Shown here: positions 1 through 7,795 of the stretch, piece by piece
Layout: each line of letters begins with the position of its first letter
Position numbering within the stretch: position 1 is the stretch's first letter
Assembly (NCBI GenBank): GCA_028710385.1
Contig: JAQTUC010000006.1
Coordinates: forward strand, 1-24,480
Source of the DNA: Candidatus Omnitrophota bacterium
Lineage (GTDB): Bacteria; Omnitrophota; Gorgyraeia; Duberdicusellales; 4484-171
Direction: 5' to 3'
DNA length: 24,480 bases
Notes under the pieces: generated by a model
Told to the model about the DNA's origin: nothing
The model's input: only the letters and a program-made list of their open reading frames with translations
Database searches by the model: none
Position numbers and translations under genes: made by a program

Positions 1-578
1 GCTCCGTGTTCTCTTAAAGTATCCTTAAAGAAAAGATAGTCGTCATATTTTAGGCCCATTCCGCCTAAAATTATAATGTCAATTTCTGCCTGCGTTGCTA
101 TCCTCGCAAGCAGCTCATTATATGGCGCACCTGCTATGGAGAATAGCGGAAGCTTCTGGGACTCAACCAGCGAATTAAAAACATCTATCATGGGAAGGCC
201 GGTGCGTATCATTTTATTCGGTATTATGCGCTTAACCGGATTTACCGGCGGGCCTGCTATATCAACTATGTTTTCTGATAATGCCGGGCCTTTATCAAGG
301 GGCTCTCCTGCACCGCTGAATATTCTGCCAAGCAGGCTATCACCTGTTGATATCTGCATAGGATGGCCTAAAAATCTCACTTTATCTCCGGTTGATATTC
401 CTTTGCTTCCTGCAAAAACCTGAAGGTACACCTTGTCGCCGTCAAGCCTTATCACCTGGGCAAGCGATGTGCCAAGGCGGGTTTCAACCTGCGCAATCTC
501 AGAATACCCCACGCCGGGAGCGCTTACGGTTATAACGTCTCCTGCAATCTGGCTTATGTTTGTGTAAATTTTATGCAT
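1..578 (-). CDS. atpB: V/A-type ATP synthase subunit B (partial, 3' end outside window)
   Basis: Non-catalytic B subunit of the V/A-type rotary ATPase, part of the A3B3 head that couples ATP to ion transport across the cytoplasmic membrane. The frame starts at ATG 578-576 and stays open to the window edge (192 codons). The N-terminal beta-barrel is followed by the stretch PLFSIAGAPYNELLARIATQ, where a catalytic subunit would have its P-loop. B subunits typically read FSGxGLPHNELAAQIARQA here, so the lack of a GxxGxGKT motif is expected. It starts 12 bases after the atpA stop with no visible Shine-Dalgarno site, so translation probably depends on coupling to atpA. The family is normally about 430-470 residues, so more than half is missing. 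Identification is firm from motif and position. Confidence 0.93.
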   Translation of the reverse strand, partial: MHKIYTNISQIAGDVITVSAPGVGYSEIAQVETRLGTSLAQVIRLDGDKVYLQVFAGSKGISTGDKVRFLGHPMQISTGDSLLGRIFSGAGEPLDKGPALSENIVDIAGPPVNPVKRIIPNKMIRTGLPMIDVFNSLVESQKLPLFSIAGAPYNELLARIATQAEIDIIILGGMGLKYDDYLFFKDTLREHG

Positions 579-590
579 GGCTTTTAAAAT

Positions 591-2321
591 TTATAAAGCG
601 GCCTTTGTTTTTATCGCATCAAGCATTTCCTTTTCCGCTCTTTTAAACTCTTCGCTTTGGTAAACGCTTGAGTTCCATCCTTTGAATAACTGCCGAAGGC
701 TCTGGAAAAAATACCTGGCGTCTTCTTTATCAGCGAAATTAAATTTTTTTTCAAATATGTTTAAGTGTATAAAACCAAAAACATACTTCTGCCTGGCATC
801 CTGCGTTGACTCATCAACTGCGTCAAAAGCGTTTTGCTGCAGATATACAAAATCAAAAAATTCCCCCTTAAGGTACTCCACAAAATCAGCAAGCGAGGTT
901 CCTTCCTCGCCTATAACCTTCATCATCTGCCCAACGTCATGGCTTTTTTTAAGCATATCGTGGCCGCGGGAAACAAACTCTCTGCCTATAATACCTTTAT
1001 ATTTGCTCCAGCTCATCAGAGGGTCAATTGCGGGATATCTTCTTGCGTTAGACCTGTCACGGGAAAGCCCGTGGAAAGCGCCGACAACTTTTAAAGTCGC
1101 CTGCGTAACCGGCTCTTCAAAATTTCCTCCGGCAGGGCTAACTGTGCCGCCTATGGTAACAGAACCGAATGCTCCGTCATTTAAACGAACAAGGCCCGCT
1201 CTTTCATAAAAGGAAGCAATGCGCGATTCAAGATACGCGGGGAAAGCTTCTTCCCCTGGAATTTCCTCAAGGCGGCCTGACATTTCTCTCATCGCCTGCG
1301 CCCAGCGGGATGTTGAATCAGCGAGAAGCAGGACATTTAGGCCCATCTGTCTGTAATATTCAGCAATGGTTGCCGCGGTATAAACGCTTGACTCGCGCGC
1401 GGCAACAGGCATTGAGCTTGTATTGCAGATGATAACTGTGCGCTCGGATAAAGAAAGATTTGTGCGCGGGTCTTTAATCTGCGGAAATGTTTTTAATGTT
1501 TCAACGACTTCTCCTGCGCGCTCGCCGCAGGCAGCGATAACAACAACATCAACTTCCGCATGGCGGCTGATTAACTGCTGCAAAACTGTTTTGCCTGCGC
1601 CAAAGGGCCCGGGCACGCAAAAAGTTGAGCCAAGCATAACAGGAAAAAGCGAATCTATAATGCGTATCTTGGTTACCAGCGGCTCAATTGGTTTTATTTT
1701 TTCAGCATATGCTTCAATCGGGATTTTTACCGGCCAGCTTTGTTTCAAAAATACTTCGTGGCGTTTTCCATTTGCATCAGAAACCACAGCTATAGGCTGG
1801 GTAAGAGAGTATGTTCCTTTATCCGCCACTGACTCTACCCGTAGAGCTCCTTTTATGCCGAAAGGAACCATTATGTAGTGCTTAAAAATATGTTCGTTGA
1901 CGTAACCTAATTTATCTCCCGGCCGTAAAGTATCTCCGGTTTTAACCAGGGGGTTAAATTCCCATTTTGCGTTATCAGGAAGAGCTTTTTTATATATGCC
2001 GCGCTTTAGAAAAAAGCCGCATTCTTTTGCTATATCCGGAAGCGGGTTCTGAAGGCCGTCAAAAATTTGTCCCAAGAGGCCCGGCCCTAATTCAACGGAG
2101 AGGAGCTCTCCGGTAAACTCAACTTCGTCACCCACCTTAAGCGCTGTTGCCGCTTCATACACCTGCATCTCAGCTGTTTTACCGCGTATGCGTATCACCT
2201 CGCTTTTCAAGCGCTCCCCTTTGTGCAAAATATAGGCAACTTCGTTCTGGATAACTGCTCCGGATGCCTCTGCGCTTACCATATTCCCGATAATTTTTGT
2301 AACGATTCCTTTTCTGTTCAT
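591..2321 (-). CDS. atpA: V/A-type ATP synthase catalytic subunit A
   Basis: Catalytic A subunit of the V/A-type ATPase, 576 residues, a usual length for the family. Visible motifs: the Walker A loop GPFGAGKT at 238-245, CGER at about 265-268 with the catalytic Glu region, and the Walker B/signature LLLADSTSRWAQA at 331-343 followed by EEIPGEEAFPAYL. The A-specific non-homologous insert lies at about residues 90-200, which separates it from F-type beta subunits. The start ATG at 2321 lies 12 bases after the DUF2764 stop and has only A/T-rich sequence upstream, with no Shine-Dalgarno site. It is the third gene of the operon atpE, DUF2764, atpA, atpB. Whether the enzyme makes ATP or pumps H+ or Na+ cannot be told here, because the membrane ring subunit is outside the window. 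Confidence 0.97.
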   Translation of the reverse strand: MNRKGIVTKIIGNMVSAEASGAVIQNEVAYILHKGERLKSEVIRIRGKTAEMQVYEAATALKVGDEVEFTGELLSVELGPGLLGQIFDGLQNPLPDIAKECGFFLKRGIYKKALPDNAKWEFNPLVKTGDTLRPGDKLGYVNEHIFKHYIMVPFGIKGALRVESVADKGTYSLTQPIAVVSDANGKRHEVFLKQSWPVKIPIEAYAEKIKPIEPLVTKIRIIDSLFPVMLGSTFCVPGPFGAGKTVLQQLISRHAEVDVVVIAACGERAGEVVETLKTFPQIKDPRTNLSLSERTVIICNTSSMPVAARESSVYTAATIAEYYRQMGLNVLLLADSTSRWAQAMREMSGRLEEIPGEEAFPAYLESRIASFYERAGLVRLNDGAFGSVTIGGTVSPAGGNFEEPVTQATLKVVGAFHGLSRDRSNARRYPAIDPLMSWSKYKGIIGREFVSRGHDMLKKSHDVGQMMKVIGEEGTSLADFVEYLKGEFFDFVYLQQNAFDAVDESTQDARQKYVFGFIHLNIFEKKFNFADKEDARYFFQSLRQLFKGWNSSVYQSEEFKRAEKEMLDAIKTKAAL

Positions 2322-2333
2322 TTTTTAATTTAT

Positions 2334-2873
2334 TTATACGGGCTGTTCAATTGAGTTAACGATATTATTAAGCACTTTTTCTTTTTGGGCTGCGTGCGCC
2401 TTATCCCAGCGGATAAGAATAAGCAGCTTCTGCGCGTAAATAAAAAGAAGCTCTATGTCAAAATAATGTCCGAAGCATAATTCATCAAGTTTATTCCAGC
2501 GAAGCAAATCAAGCGCGCGCTCTGCGTCAAGCGAATGGGGGCTGCGCGTTATCTCATTAAGCTTGTGGATAAACGAAAGCTCTGCTTCCGAATAATTACG
2601 CAAATATTTTTCTGCGTCTTTATGCAGGCGCTTCGCGCGTATCTTAACCAATTCGTTGCGAAGGCTGGATTCAAAATCGCGCCAGGTATTTGCAATGCCG
2701 CTTGCTTTACACGGCTCTTTCAAAATATCCGCGCAATTTTTTAAAACTGCGAATTCTCTCTGCGGTATAAAATCTTGCGCCAGCTCCAAAAAGCGGGCAA
2801 AGCCCATAGGCGCAGGCGCTCCAAAATTTAGATAAGGCAGGCTTGCAATTAAGTATTGATGGTAATTTGGCAT
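2334..2873 (-). CDS. DUF2764 family protein of V-type ATPase operon
   Basis: 179-residue soluble, helix-rich protein. The N-terminus, MPNYHQYLIASLPYLNFG, matches the style of DUF2764 proteins, which begin with a short YYFLVASLP-like strand. In bacterial V-ATPase operons such as those of Chlamydia, this family sits between atpE and atpA. I chose ATG 2873 over the upstream ATG at 2918 because it puts this motif at the N-terminus. It also starts one base after the atpE stop (TGA-T-ATG), which implies coupled translation. The family occupies the operon slot where archaeal-type operons encode the central-stalk/socket subunit C, and the helical composition fits that role. That function is an inference, as no C-subunit motif is visible. 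Family assignment is fairly sure; function is not established. Confidence 0.75.
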   Translation of the reverse strand: MPNYHQYLIASLPYLNFGAPAPMGFARFLELAQDFIPQREFAVLKNCADILKEPCKASGIANTWRDFESSLRNELVKIRAKRLHKDAEKYLRNYSEAELSFIHKLNEITRSPHSLDAERALDLLRWNKLDELCFGHYFDIELLFIYAQKLLILIRWDKAHAAQKEKVLNNIVNSIEQPV

Positions 2874-2874
2874 A

Positions 2875-3495
2875 TCAGGGTTTCTGTTGCGGCGACTCCG
2901 GGGAAAGTATTTCATCAAGCCTTCCGCTTACATATTGGCTTAGATACTGGGTGAGCGCGGTATCAGTAAAATCAAACTGGGATTTTCCGCAATCGTAGCT
3001 TATAAGAAATCCTCCTGATATTTCATCTGAAGTTTTTAAAGTAATTCCTTTTTTAAGCTCTTCCTTAAAACCGGAAATAAAAACATTGGTGAGCTTATCG
3101 GCATCTTCTTTGCTTAATGTTATTTCCACGTTTGAGCCCGGCTCTTTGCAGCAGTCTTTTATCAGCTCAAATAACATTTCAGCCAAATCTTTTGATTTAA
3201 GAACTTCGCGGATTTCCTGCTTTATTACATTTGATAATTTCTGAAGCAATTCATGCCGGAGGTTTATAAGCGTATCGCGCGCTGCCTGCTGCATAAGGCT
3301 TAAATCCGCTTCTTTCCGGCGGGAGATTTCAGCGTTGGCCTCTTTAATTATCCGGTTTGCTTCTTCTTTAGCCTTTGAAACTATCTCATCTGCGCGGGCG
3401 CTTGCCTCGGTTTCAATTTCCAAAGCTTTTGCGCGGGCGGCTTCTACGCCTTCTTTTTGAATTTTCTCAATAAGTTTTTTTAAGTCTTCCGGCAT
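2875..3495 (-). CDS. atpE: V/A-type ATP synthase subunit E (peripheral stalk)
   Basis: Peripheral-stalk E subunit, 206 residues, which links the A3B3 head to the membrane part. Residues 1-100 are an unbroken charged helix rich in Ala, Glu, Lys and Arg with coiled-coil character (for example EAARAKALEIETEASARADE). A mixed alpha/beta C-terminal domain follows, with ISGGFLISYDCG near residues 160-171, the usual GGxxxxxxDG-type site that contacts the head. It is the first gene of the operon, behind the promoter at 3577-3605. The start ATG 3495 has no clear Shine-Dalgarno site. The stop overlaps the start region of the DUF2764 gene. The family is low in sequence conservation, so the call rests on architecture and operon position as well as the GG motif. 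Confidence 0.88.
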   Translation of the reverse strand: MPEDLKKLIEKIQKEGVEAARAKALEIETEASARADEIVSKAKEEANRIIKEANAEISRRKEADLSLMQQAARDTLINLRHELLQKLSNVIKQEIREVLKSKDLAEMLFELIKDCCKEPGSNVEITLSKEDADKLTNVFISGFKEELKKGITLKTSDEISGGFLISYDCGKSQFDFTDTALTQYLSQYVSGRLDEILSPESPQQKP

Positions 3496-3576
3496 ATTAA
3501 ATAGATTTAACCGTTGTTTTGCAAGCTGTTAAGAGGTTTTGTTTGATAGAGTAAGGCATAAGCTCTTAAATTTATT

Positions 3577-3605
3577 ATTATAAGCCATATATTCAATAAA
3601 TTCAA
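3577..3605 (-). promoter_or_regulatory. Predicted sigma-70-type promoter of the V-ATPase operon
   Basis: Read on the minus strand: -35 TTGAAT at 3605-3600, a 17-base spacer, and a consensus -10 TATAAT at 3582-3577. The predicted transcript start near 3570 leaves a leader of about 75 bases before atpE. The next upstream gene on this strand, the patatin gene, ends 80 bases further back, so this promoter would start the ATPase operon independently. Confidence 0.7.
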
Positions 3606-3641
3606 GGGGTTTTTTGAGGTATTTATGCCGGTTTTTTAGGG

Positions 3642-3657
3642 CGTTTACGCGTAAACG
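3642..3657. other. 16-bp perfect palindrome CGTTTACGCGTAAACG
   Basis: A perfect 16-base palindrome in the gap between the patatin gene and the V-ATPase promoter, about 37 bases upstream of the promoter's -35 box. A second inverted repeat, AAACAG/CTGTTT with an 8-base loop, lies next to it at about 3667-3686 and overlaps the patatin stop codon. Neither hairpin is followed by a run of T on the minus strand, so an intrinsic terminator is not convincing. The alternative is an operator for a dimeric regulator of the ATPase operon. Confidence 0.4.
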
Positions 3658-3684
3658 GCACGCAACAAACAGGGTTTTTGCTGT

Positions 3685-4905
3685 TTATTCCAGGCCGGGC
3701 GGGGTTTTTTTCCAGGGGTATCCGTTGGAAGCTTCCTTAAAACCAAGGTCAAAAAGCGCTTGCATTTCAACAACGTCAAAAAGCTCTTTTGCCTTTGGCT
3801 TATGAGTAGCCGGTATGTAGGCAAGGTTAAAATCTCCCTTGCCGTTTTTGGTAAACACATACAGCTGGTAAAGGTCGCCTATGCTCTGGGCATTAATCAT
3901 TGTGTCTATGGTGCGGCCGGCGATAGATGAAAGCTTATCAGGAACTTCCTGCCATATCGCGTCGGCATAACCGTTTCTGATAATATAAATTTTGTATTGC
4001 AAATTGAAAGTGTCCAGCCCTTTTTCCTTTACTGCCTTGTCCAGGCCGGTAAGGACATCATAGAGAAAAAATACCTGCTTAACCACTCCTCCGTCAACGT
4101 GCATCTCATCGTAAGTTTTACCGTTGGCTTCTACTTTTAAATACACCGGCTCAAAAGCAATAGGAACAGACGCTGAGGCAAGTATAATTTTACGAAAAAG
4201 CTTTAAAGCGTTCTCATCTCCCGCAGCTGCAATTTTGCCCATATCCCAGATAACCAGCCTTTGCGCGTCAAGATTGGTGGTTCCTATATAGAGCCTGCGG
4301 CCTTTGTTGTATTCAGCGGCTATTTCTTTTAGCAATTCTTTGTCAAAATACTTCTCAATAATTTTTTCAAGAGGCTTGGTCGTGGCTATTGAATCTTTAA
4401 ACGGAATTGCAAGCCGGGGAGAACGTATCTTAACTATATCTTTTGTTGAATATTTTGTGTAGAAATCCTTAAGCATAGGGTCGTACTTGCTTCCCAGAAA
4501 AGCAAGCGGAGCTATAATTGCTCCGGTGCTTATTCCTGTAACAATTTTAAATTCCGGGCGCTGTCTTGAGTGCGACCAGCCGTTTAAAAGCCCTGCGCCG
4601 TAAGCGCCGCTTGCCGCACCCCCAGATATGGCAAGCAGAGAATATGTGCGTTTATTTTTAAAATCAAAAAAATAAATACCGGATTTTTCTTCCTGTTCAA
4701 ACAATTTTATAAAATCTTTTTTAAAGGAATCGCTTGGCAGGCCGCTCAATGCCCTTATGTCCTTCATACCGCAAACGGTAACGTTATTTAGTGCCTCCGG
4801 CGGGGTTGCGTGGCGCGTTGCAGCGCAGCCGAAAAACAGAAAAATAATGCAGGCTGAAGATAATTGTTTCATTCCCTTAAACACATTTAAATAATTTTTT
4901 TGCAT
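3685..4905 (-). CDS. Patatin-like phospholipase, predicted lipoprotein
   Basis: Predicted serine acyl hydrolase of the patatin family, with the catalytic Ser-Asp dyad intact. The oxyanion region SGGAASGAYGAG is at 94-105, the nucleophile elbow GISTG at 124-128 (Ser126), and the DGG motif at Asp271. Family members cleave acyl chains from phospholipids or other lipids; the substrate here is unknown. Near the N-terminus a hydrophobic stretch ends in FFGC, a lipobox-like site, so the mature protein is probably lipid-anchored in the envelope. The start is uncertain. ATG 4905 has no Shine-Dalgarno site, and starting at the internal ATG 4872 gives a cleaner lipoprotein signal (MKQLSSACIIFLFFGC). It follows mgtA by 24 bases and may share its transcript. 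Confidence 0.85.
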   Translation of the reverse strand: MQKNYLNVFKGMKQLSSACIIFLFFGCAATRHATPPEALNNVTVCGMKDIRALSGLPSDSFKKDFIKLFEQEEKSGIYFFDFKNKRTYSLLAISGGAASGAYGAGLLNGWSHSRQRPEFKIVTGISTGAIIAPLAFLGSKYDPMLKDFYTKYSTKDIVKIRSPRLAIPFKDSIATTKPLEKIIEKYFDKELLKEIAAEYNKGRRLYIGTTNLDAQRLVIWDMGKIAAAGDENALKLFRKIILASASVPIAFEPVYLKVEANGKTYDEMHVDGGVVKQVFFLYDVLTGLDKAVKEKGLDTFNLQYKIYIIRNGYADAIWQEVPDKLSSIAGRTIDTMINAQSIGDLYQLYVFTKNGKGDFNLAYIPATHKPKAKELFDVVEMQALFDLGFKEASNGYPWKKTPPGLE

Positions 4906-4929
4906 GGATTTTAAATTTGGCGGCGGAGT

Positions 4930-7479
4930 TTATTCGTAGCCGTATTTTTTTATAAACCAGGTTTTTACAAAATGCACGGTAAAAAGATAAACTGAAACTA
5001 TAAGAAAAAGCGCAAGAAAGTATGCCGGGGGCGGCTGGATAAAACCAAAATACTTCCCGAGAGGGGTAAACGGTATAAACAGCGCAATTGTAACAATATA
5101 AATTGAGGTAAACATTAAAAACTGGCTGGGCTTGCTTTCTATGAACGGGATTTTTCCGGTACGGATAATGTGTATTACCAAAGTCTGCGTGCATAAAGAT
5201 TCAAGGAACCACCCTGTATGGAAAAACTGCTGGTTGGCGTGGAATATAAAAAGCAAAACGCCGAAAGTTATAAAATCAAAAACCGAGCTTACGGGACCTA
5301 CAAAAAGCATAAATTTTTTAATGTAGTTTACGTTCCACGGCCTTGATTTTAAAAGATATTCCTCATCAACTCCGTCGGAAGGAATTGCAATCTGCGAAAC
5401 GTCGTAGAGAAAATTATTCAAAAGTATCTGTATGGGAAGCATGGGAAGAAACGGCAGAAAAATACTTGCCCCGGTCATACTGAACATATTGCCGAAATTT
5501 GAGCTTGAGCCCATTTTTATATACTTTAAAATATTACCGAATGTTTTCCTTCCTTCTCTTACGCCGTCAGAAAGAACTATCAAACTTTTCTGCAAAAGGA
5601 TTAAGTCTGCGGATTCTTTTGCGATGTCAACGGCGTTATCAACAGAAATCCCCACATCAGCAACCTTTAAGGCCGGCGCATCGTTTATACCATCACCGAG
5701 GTAGCCTACAACGTGCTTGTTTCTGTGCAACGCCCTGATTACCTGTTCTTTCTGCAGCGGGGAAAGCCGCGCAAAAACAGAAGTGGTTTTTACAAGCTCC
5801 TGCAACTCTGCGCCATTTAATTTCTCAACCTGTTCTCCGGTTGCAAGCCCCTTTATGTTAATGCCTACTTCCTCGCATATTTTTTTGGTAACCAGTTCGT
5901 TGTCTCCGGTTAATACCTTAAAATCTATCCCCAATGTTTTTAATGTTTCTATGGTTTTACGGGCTGTCGGCTTTGGGGGGTCAAGAAAAGCAATATAACC
6001 CTTAAGAATTAATTCCTGCTCGTCGTCGCGCGAATATTGTTCCTTTTTGTTTTCTATGTCTTTATAGGCAACGGCAAGCACCCTAAAACCTTCCGCGCTT
6101 AACTCATCATATTCCTGTTTAAGTTCCGCGATAAGCACAGGGTACATTTCAAGAATGTCGCCCTCAAGCTCAAACTTTGTGCATCTTTTAAAGATTTCCT
6201 CCGGCGCGCCCTTTGTAATTAAGCGGTGCTGGTTGTTTTTTGTGACAACTACCGACATTGTTTTACGCGAAAAATCAAAAGGTATTTCGTCAAATTTACT
6301 GTAGTCGGAAAATTGCATTTTTTGATGTTCCAATATCGCCCTGTCCAGAATATTTTTAAGCCCGGTCTGATAAAAACTGTTAATATAGGCGAATTCCAAC
6401 ACTTCGCTGTCTTCTTTTTTCACAACGTCGCAGTATTTTTCAAGAATAATCTTATCAAGTGTGAGCGTTCCTGTTTTATCCGTGCACAAAACATCCATTG
6501 CGCCGAAATTCTGTATGGAATTAAGGCGCTTAACTATCACTTTTCTCTTTGACATTGAAAGCGCGCCCTTTGAAAGATTTATAGCGACAATCATGGGAAG
6601 CATTTCCGGAGTAAGCCCCACCGCCACAGCCAGAGAAAAAAGAAGCGCCTCAATAAGCCTGCCTTTTAGAAGCGCATTAATTGCAAAAATCACAACCACA
6701 AGCACAAACATAAACCTTATCATAAGCCACATAAAAGAGCGTATGCCTTTGTCAAATGAGCTATGAACCTCAAGAGAAGCAAGTTTTTTTGAGAGAGCTC
6801 CGAATTGCGTTGCAAGCCCGGTTTTTACAACTACGCCAAGGCCTGTTCCGCTTACAACGCTTGAGCCCATAAAGGCAATGTTTGTTAAGTCTGCGGCTGA
6901 ATTTGATTTCGGCTCAATTGCATCCGGCATTTTTTCAACCGGAAAAGATTCTCCGGTTAAAGATGCCTGATTTATAAAAAGGTCTTTGCAGAAAATTATG
7001 CGCATATCCGCCGGTATCATATCGCCGGCGAAAAGGTCAACGATATCGCCGGGAACAAGCTCTTTCATTTTTACTTCTTTGGCTTTGCCGTTACGGTAAA
7101 CAGTTGAGGTTGCTCTTACCATTTCGCTTAGCTTTTCAGCTTCCCTGCCTGCCTTGTATTCCTGCACGAAAGAAAGAACAACGCTCATAACAGCCATAGC
7201 TATAACGAGTATCGCGCTTATTTCCTGGCCGAAGAAAAAAGAAAATCCTGCAATAATCAGAAGCACTATAACAAGAGGGTTGAGGAATTTTGAAAAAAAC
7301 TGAAGAAGAATCGTTCTTTTCTTTTTTCTGGCAGGCTCATTGTAGCCGTATTCTTCAAGGCGCTTTAAGGATTCTTCGTCGCTTAAACCCTGCCGCGAGG
7401 TTATTAAAGCGTTTAAAAGCTCATCTGGGGATGCGCGTATGTAGTCAATATTTAAATCCTGGGATTTGTAATTTTTCAT
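4930..7479 (-). CDS. mgtA: Magnesium-translocating P-type ATPase (MgtA/MgtB type)
   Basis: P-type ATPase, 849 residues, full length for the P3B (MgtA/MgtB) group that imports Mg2+. Motifs in order: the N-terminal cation-ATPase domain (about 1-80), LTGES at 174-178 in the actuator domain, the membrane motif GLTPEMLPMI at 288-297, the phosphorylation site DKTGT at 334-338, and GDGINDAP in the hinge (about 620). The PEML ion-site motif and the C-terminal membrane segments with a pattern like PIQILLNNFLYD are typical of Mg2+ transporters rather than Ca2+ or heavy-metal pumps. The C-terminus has several more membrane helices. No Shine-Dalgarno site is visible before ATG 7479. No Mg2+-sensing leader can be recognised in the 19-base gap upstream. 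It is probably co-transcribed with the gene before it. Confidence 0.93.
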   Translation of the reverse strand: MKNYKSQDLNIDYIRASPDELLNALITSRQGLSDEESLKRLEEYGYNEPARKKKRTILLQFFSKFLNPLVIVLLIIAGFSFFFGQEISAILVIAMAVMSVVLSFVQEYKAGREAEKLSEMVRATSTVYRNGKAKEVKMKELVPGDIVDLFAGDMIPADMRIIFCKDLFINQASLTGESFPVEKMPDAIEPKSNSAADLTNIAFMGSSVVSGTGLGVVVKTGLATQFGALSKKLASLEVHSSFDKGIRSFMWLMIRFMFVLVVVIFAINALLKGRLIEALLFSLAVAVGLTPEMLPMIVAINLSKGALSMSKRKVIVKRLNSIQNFGAMDVLCTDKTGTLTLDKIILEKYCDVVKKEDSEVLEFAYINSFYQTGLKNILDRAILEHQKMQFSDYSKFDEIPFDFSRKTMSVVVTKNNQHRLITKGAPEEIFKRCTKFELEGDILEMYPVLIAELKQEYDELSAEGFRVLAVAYKDIENKKEQYSRDDEQELILKGYIAFLDPPKPTARKTIETLKTLGIDFKVLTGDNELVTKKICEEVGINIKGLATGEQVEKLNGAELQELVKTTSVFARLSPLQKEQVIRALHRNKHVVGYLGDGINDAPALKVADVGISVDNAVDIAKESADLILLQKSLIVLSDGVREGRKTFGNILKYIKMGSSSNFGNMFSMTGASIFLPFLPMLPIQILLNNFLYDVSQIAIPSDGVDEEYLLKSRPWNVNYIKKFMLFVGPVSSVFDFITFGVLLFIFHANQQFFHTGWFLESLCTQTLVIHIIRTGKIPFIESKPSQFLMFTSIYIVTIALFIPFTPLGKYFGFIQPPPAYFLALFLIVSVYLFTVHFVKTWFIKKYGYE

Positions 7480-7498
7480 ACAGGCCGGAGTTTTATGA

Positions 7499-7795
7499 TT
7501 ATTGTTTTGGCTCAGATCTCATTGCTTTTGCTTTTTTTGAAAAGAATATAACCTGGGTAAGAAAAAATCCGAGCAAAACTCCTATAAAAAGCTGCGTATC
7601 TTTTTTAACGGAAAAATAAAATACAATACCTATAATTGCGTACCTTATTATATAGCCCGCAATTATTAAATGCCATTTTTTATTGGTTAAAAATTCTTTT
7701 ATCTGTTTTTCAAAGATGAAAAAATTTATAAACCCGGCAAGAAACCCCGTTATGACGCCGGCGGCGAAATGTATTATTTTTAAATCTTTATACAT
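7499..7795 (-). CDS. Small membrane protein, possibly ATP synthase I-like
   Basis: 98 residues with about three hydrophobic helices (about 7-28, 42-62 and 67-85) and short basic loops and tail. The Gly-rich last helix, GVLLGFFLTQVIFF, and overall size recall ATP synthase subunit I (AtpI-like) assembly proteins, but the resemblance is weak and no diagnostic motif is present. Its start overlaps the end of the histidine kinase gene by 8 bases, and mgtA begins 19 bases downstream, so these three genes are probably one transcript. An accessory role for the kinase or for MgtA is equally possible. Confidence 0.6.
   Translation of the reverse strand: MYKDLKIIHFAAGVITGFLAGFINFFIFEKQIKEFLTNKKWHLIIAGYIIRYAIIGIVFYFSVKKDTQLFIGVLLGFFLTQVIFFSKKAKAMRSEPKQ

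Noticed and set aside
682..1209. Open frames on the plus strand over atpA, mgtA, pyrF, the kinase and carB
   Set aside because: They lie antisense to well supported genes, have no ribosome site and no family resemblance; they are by-products of codon use on the other strand.
4877..5194. 105-residue minus-strand frame at the end of mgtA
   Set aside because: Runs in another frame over the MgtA C-terminus, whose membrane segments match the family; no independent support.
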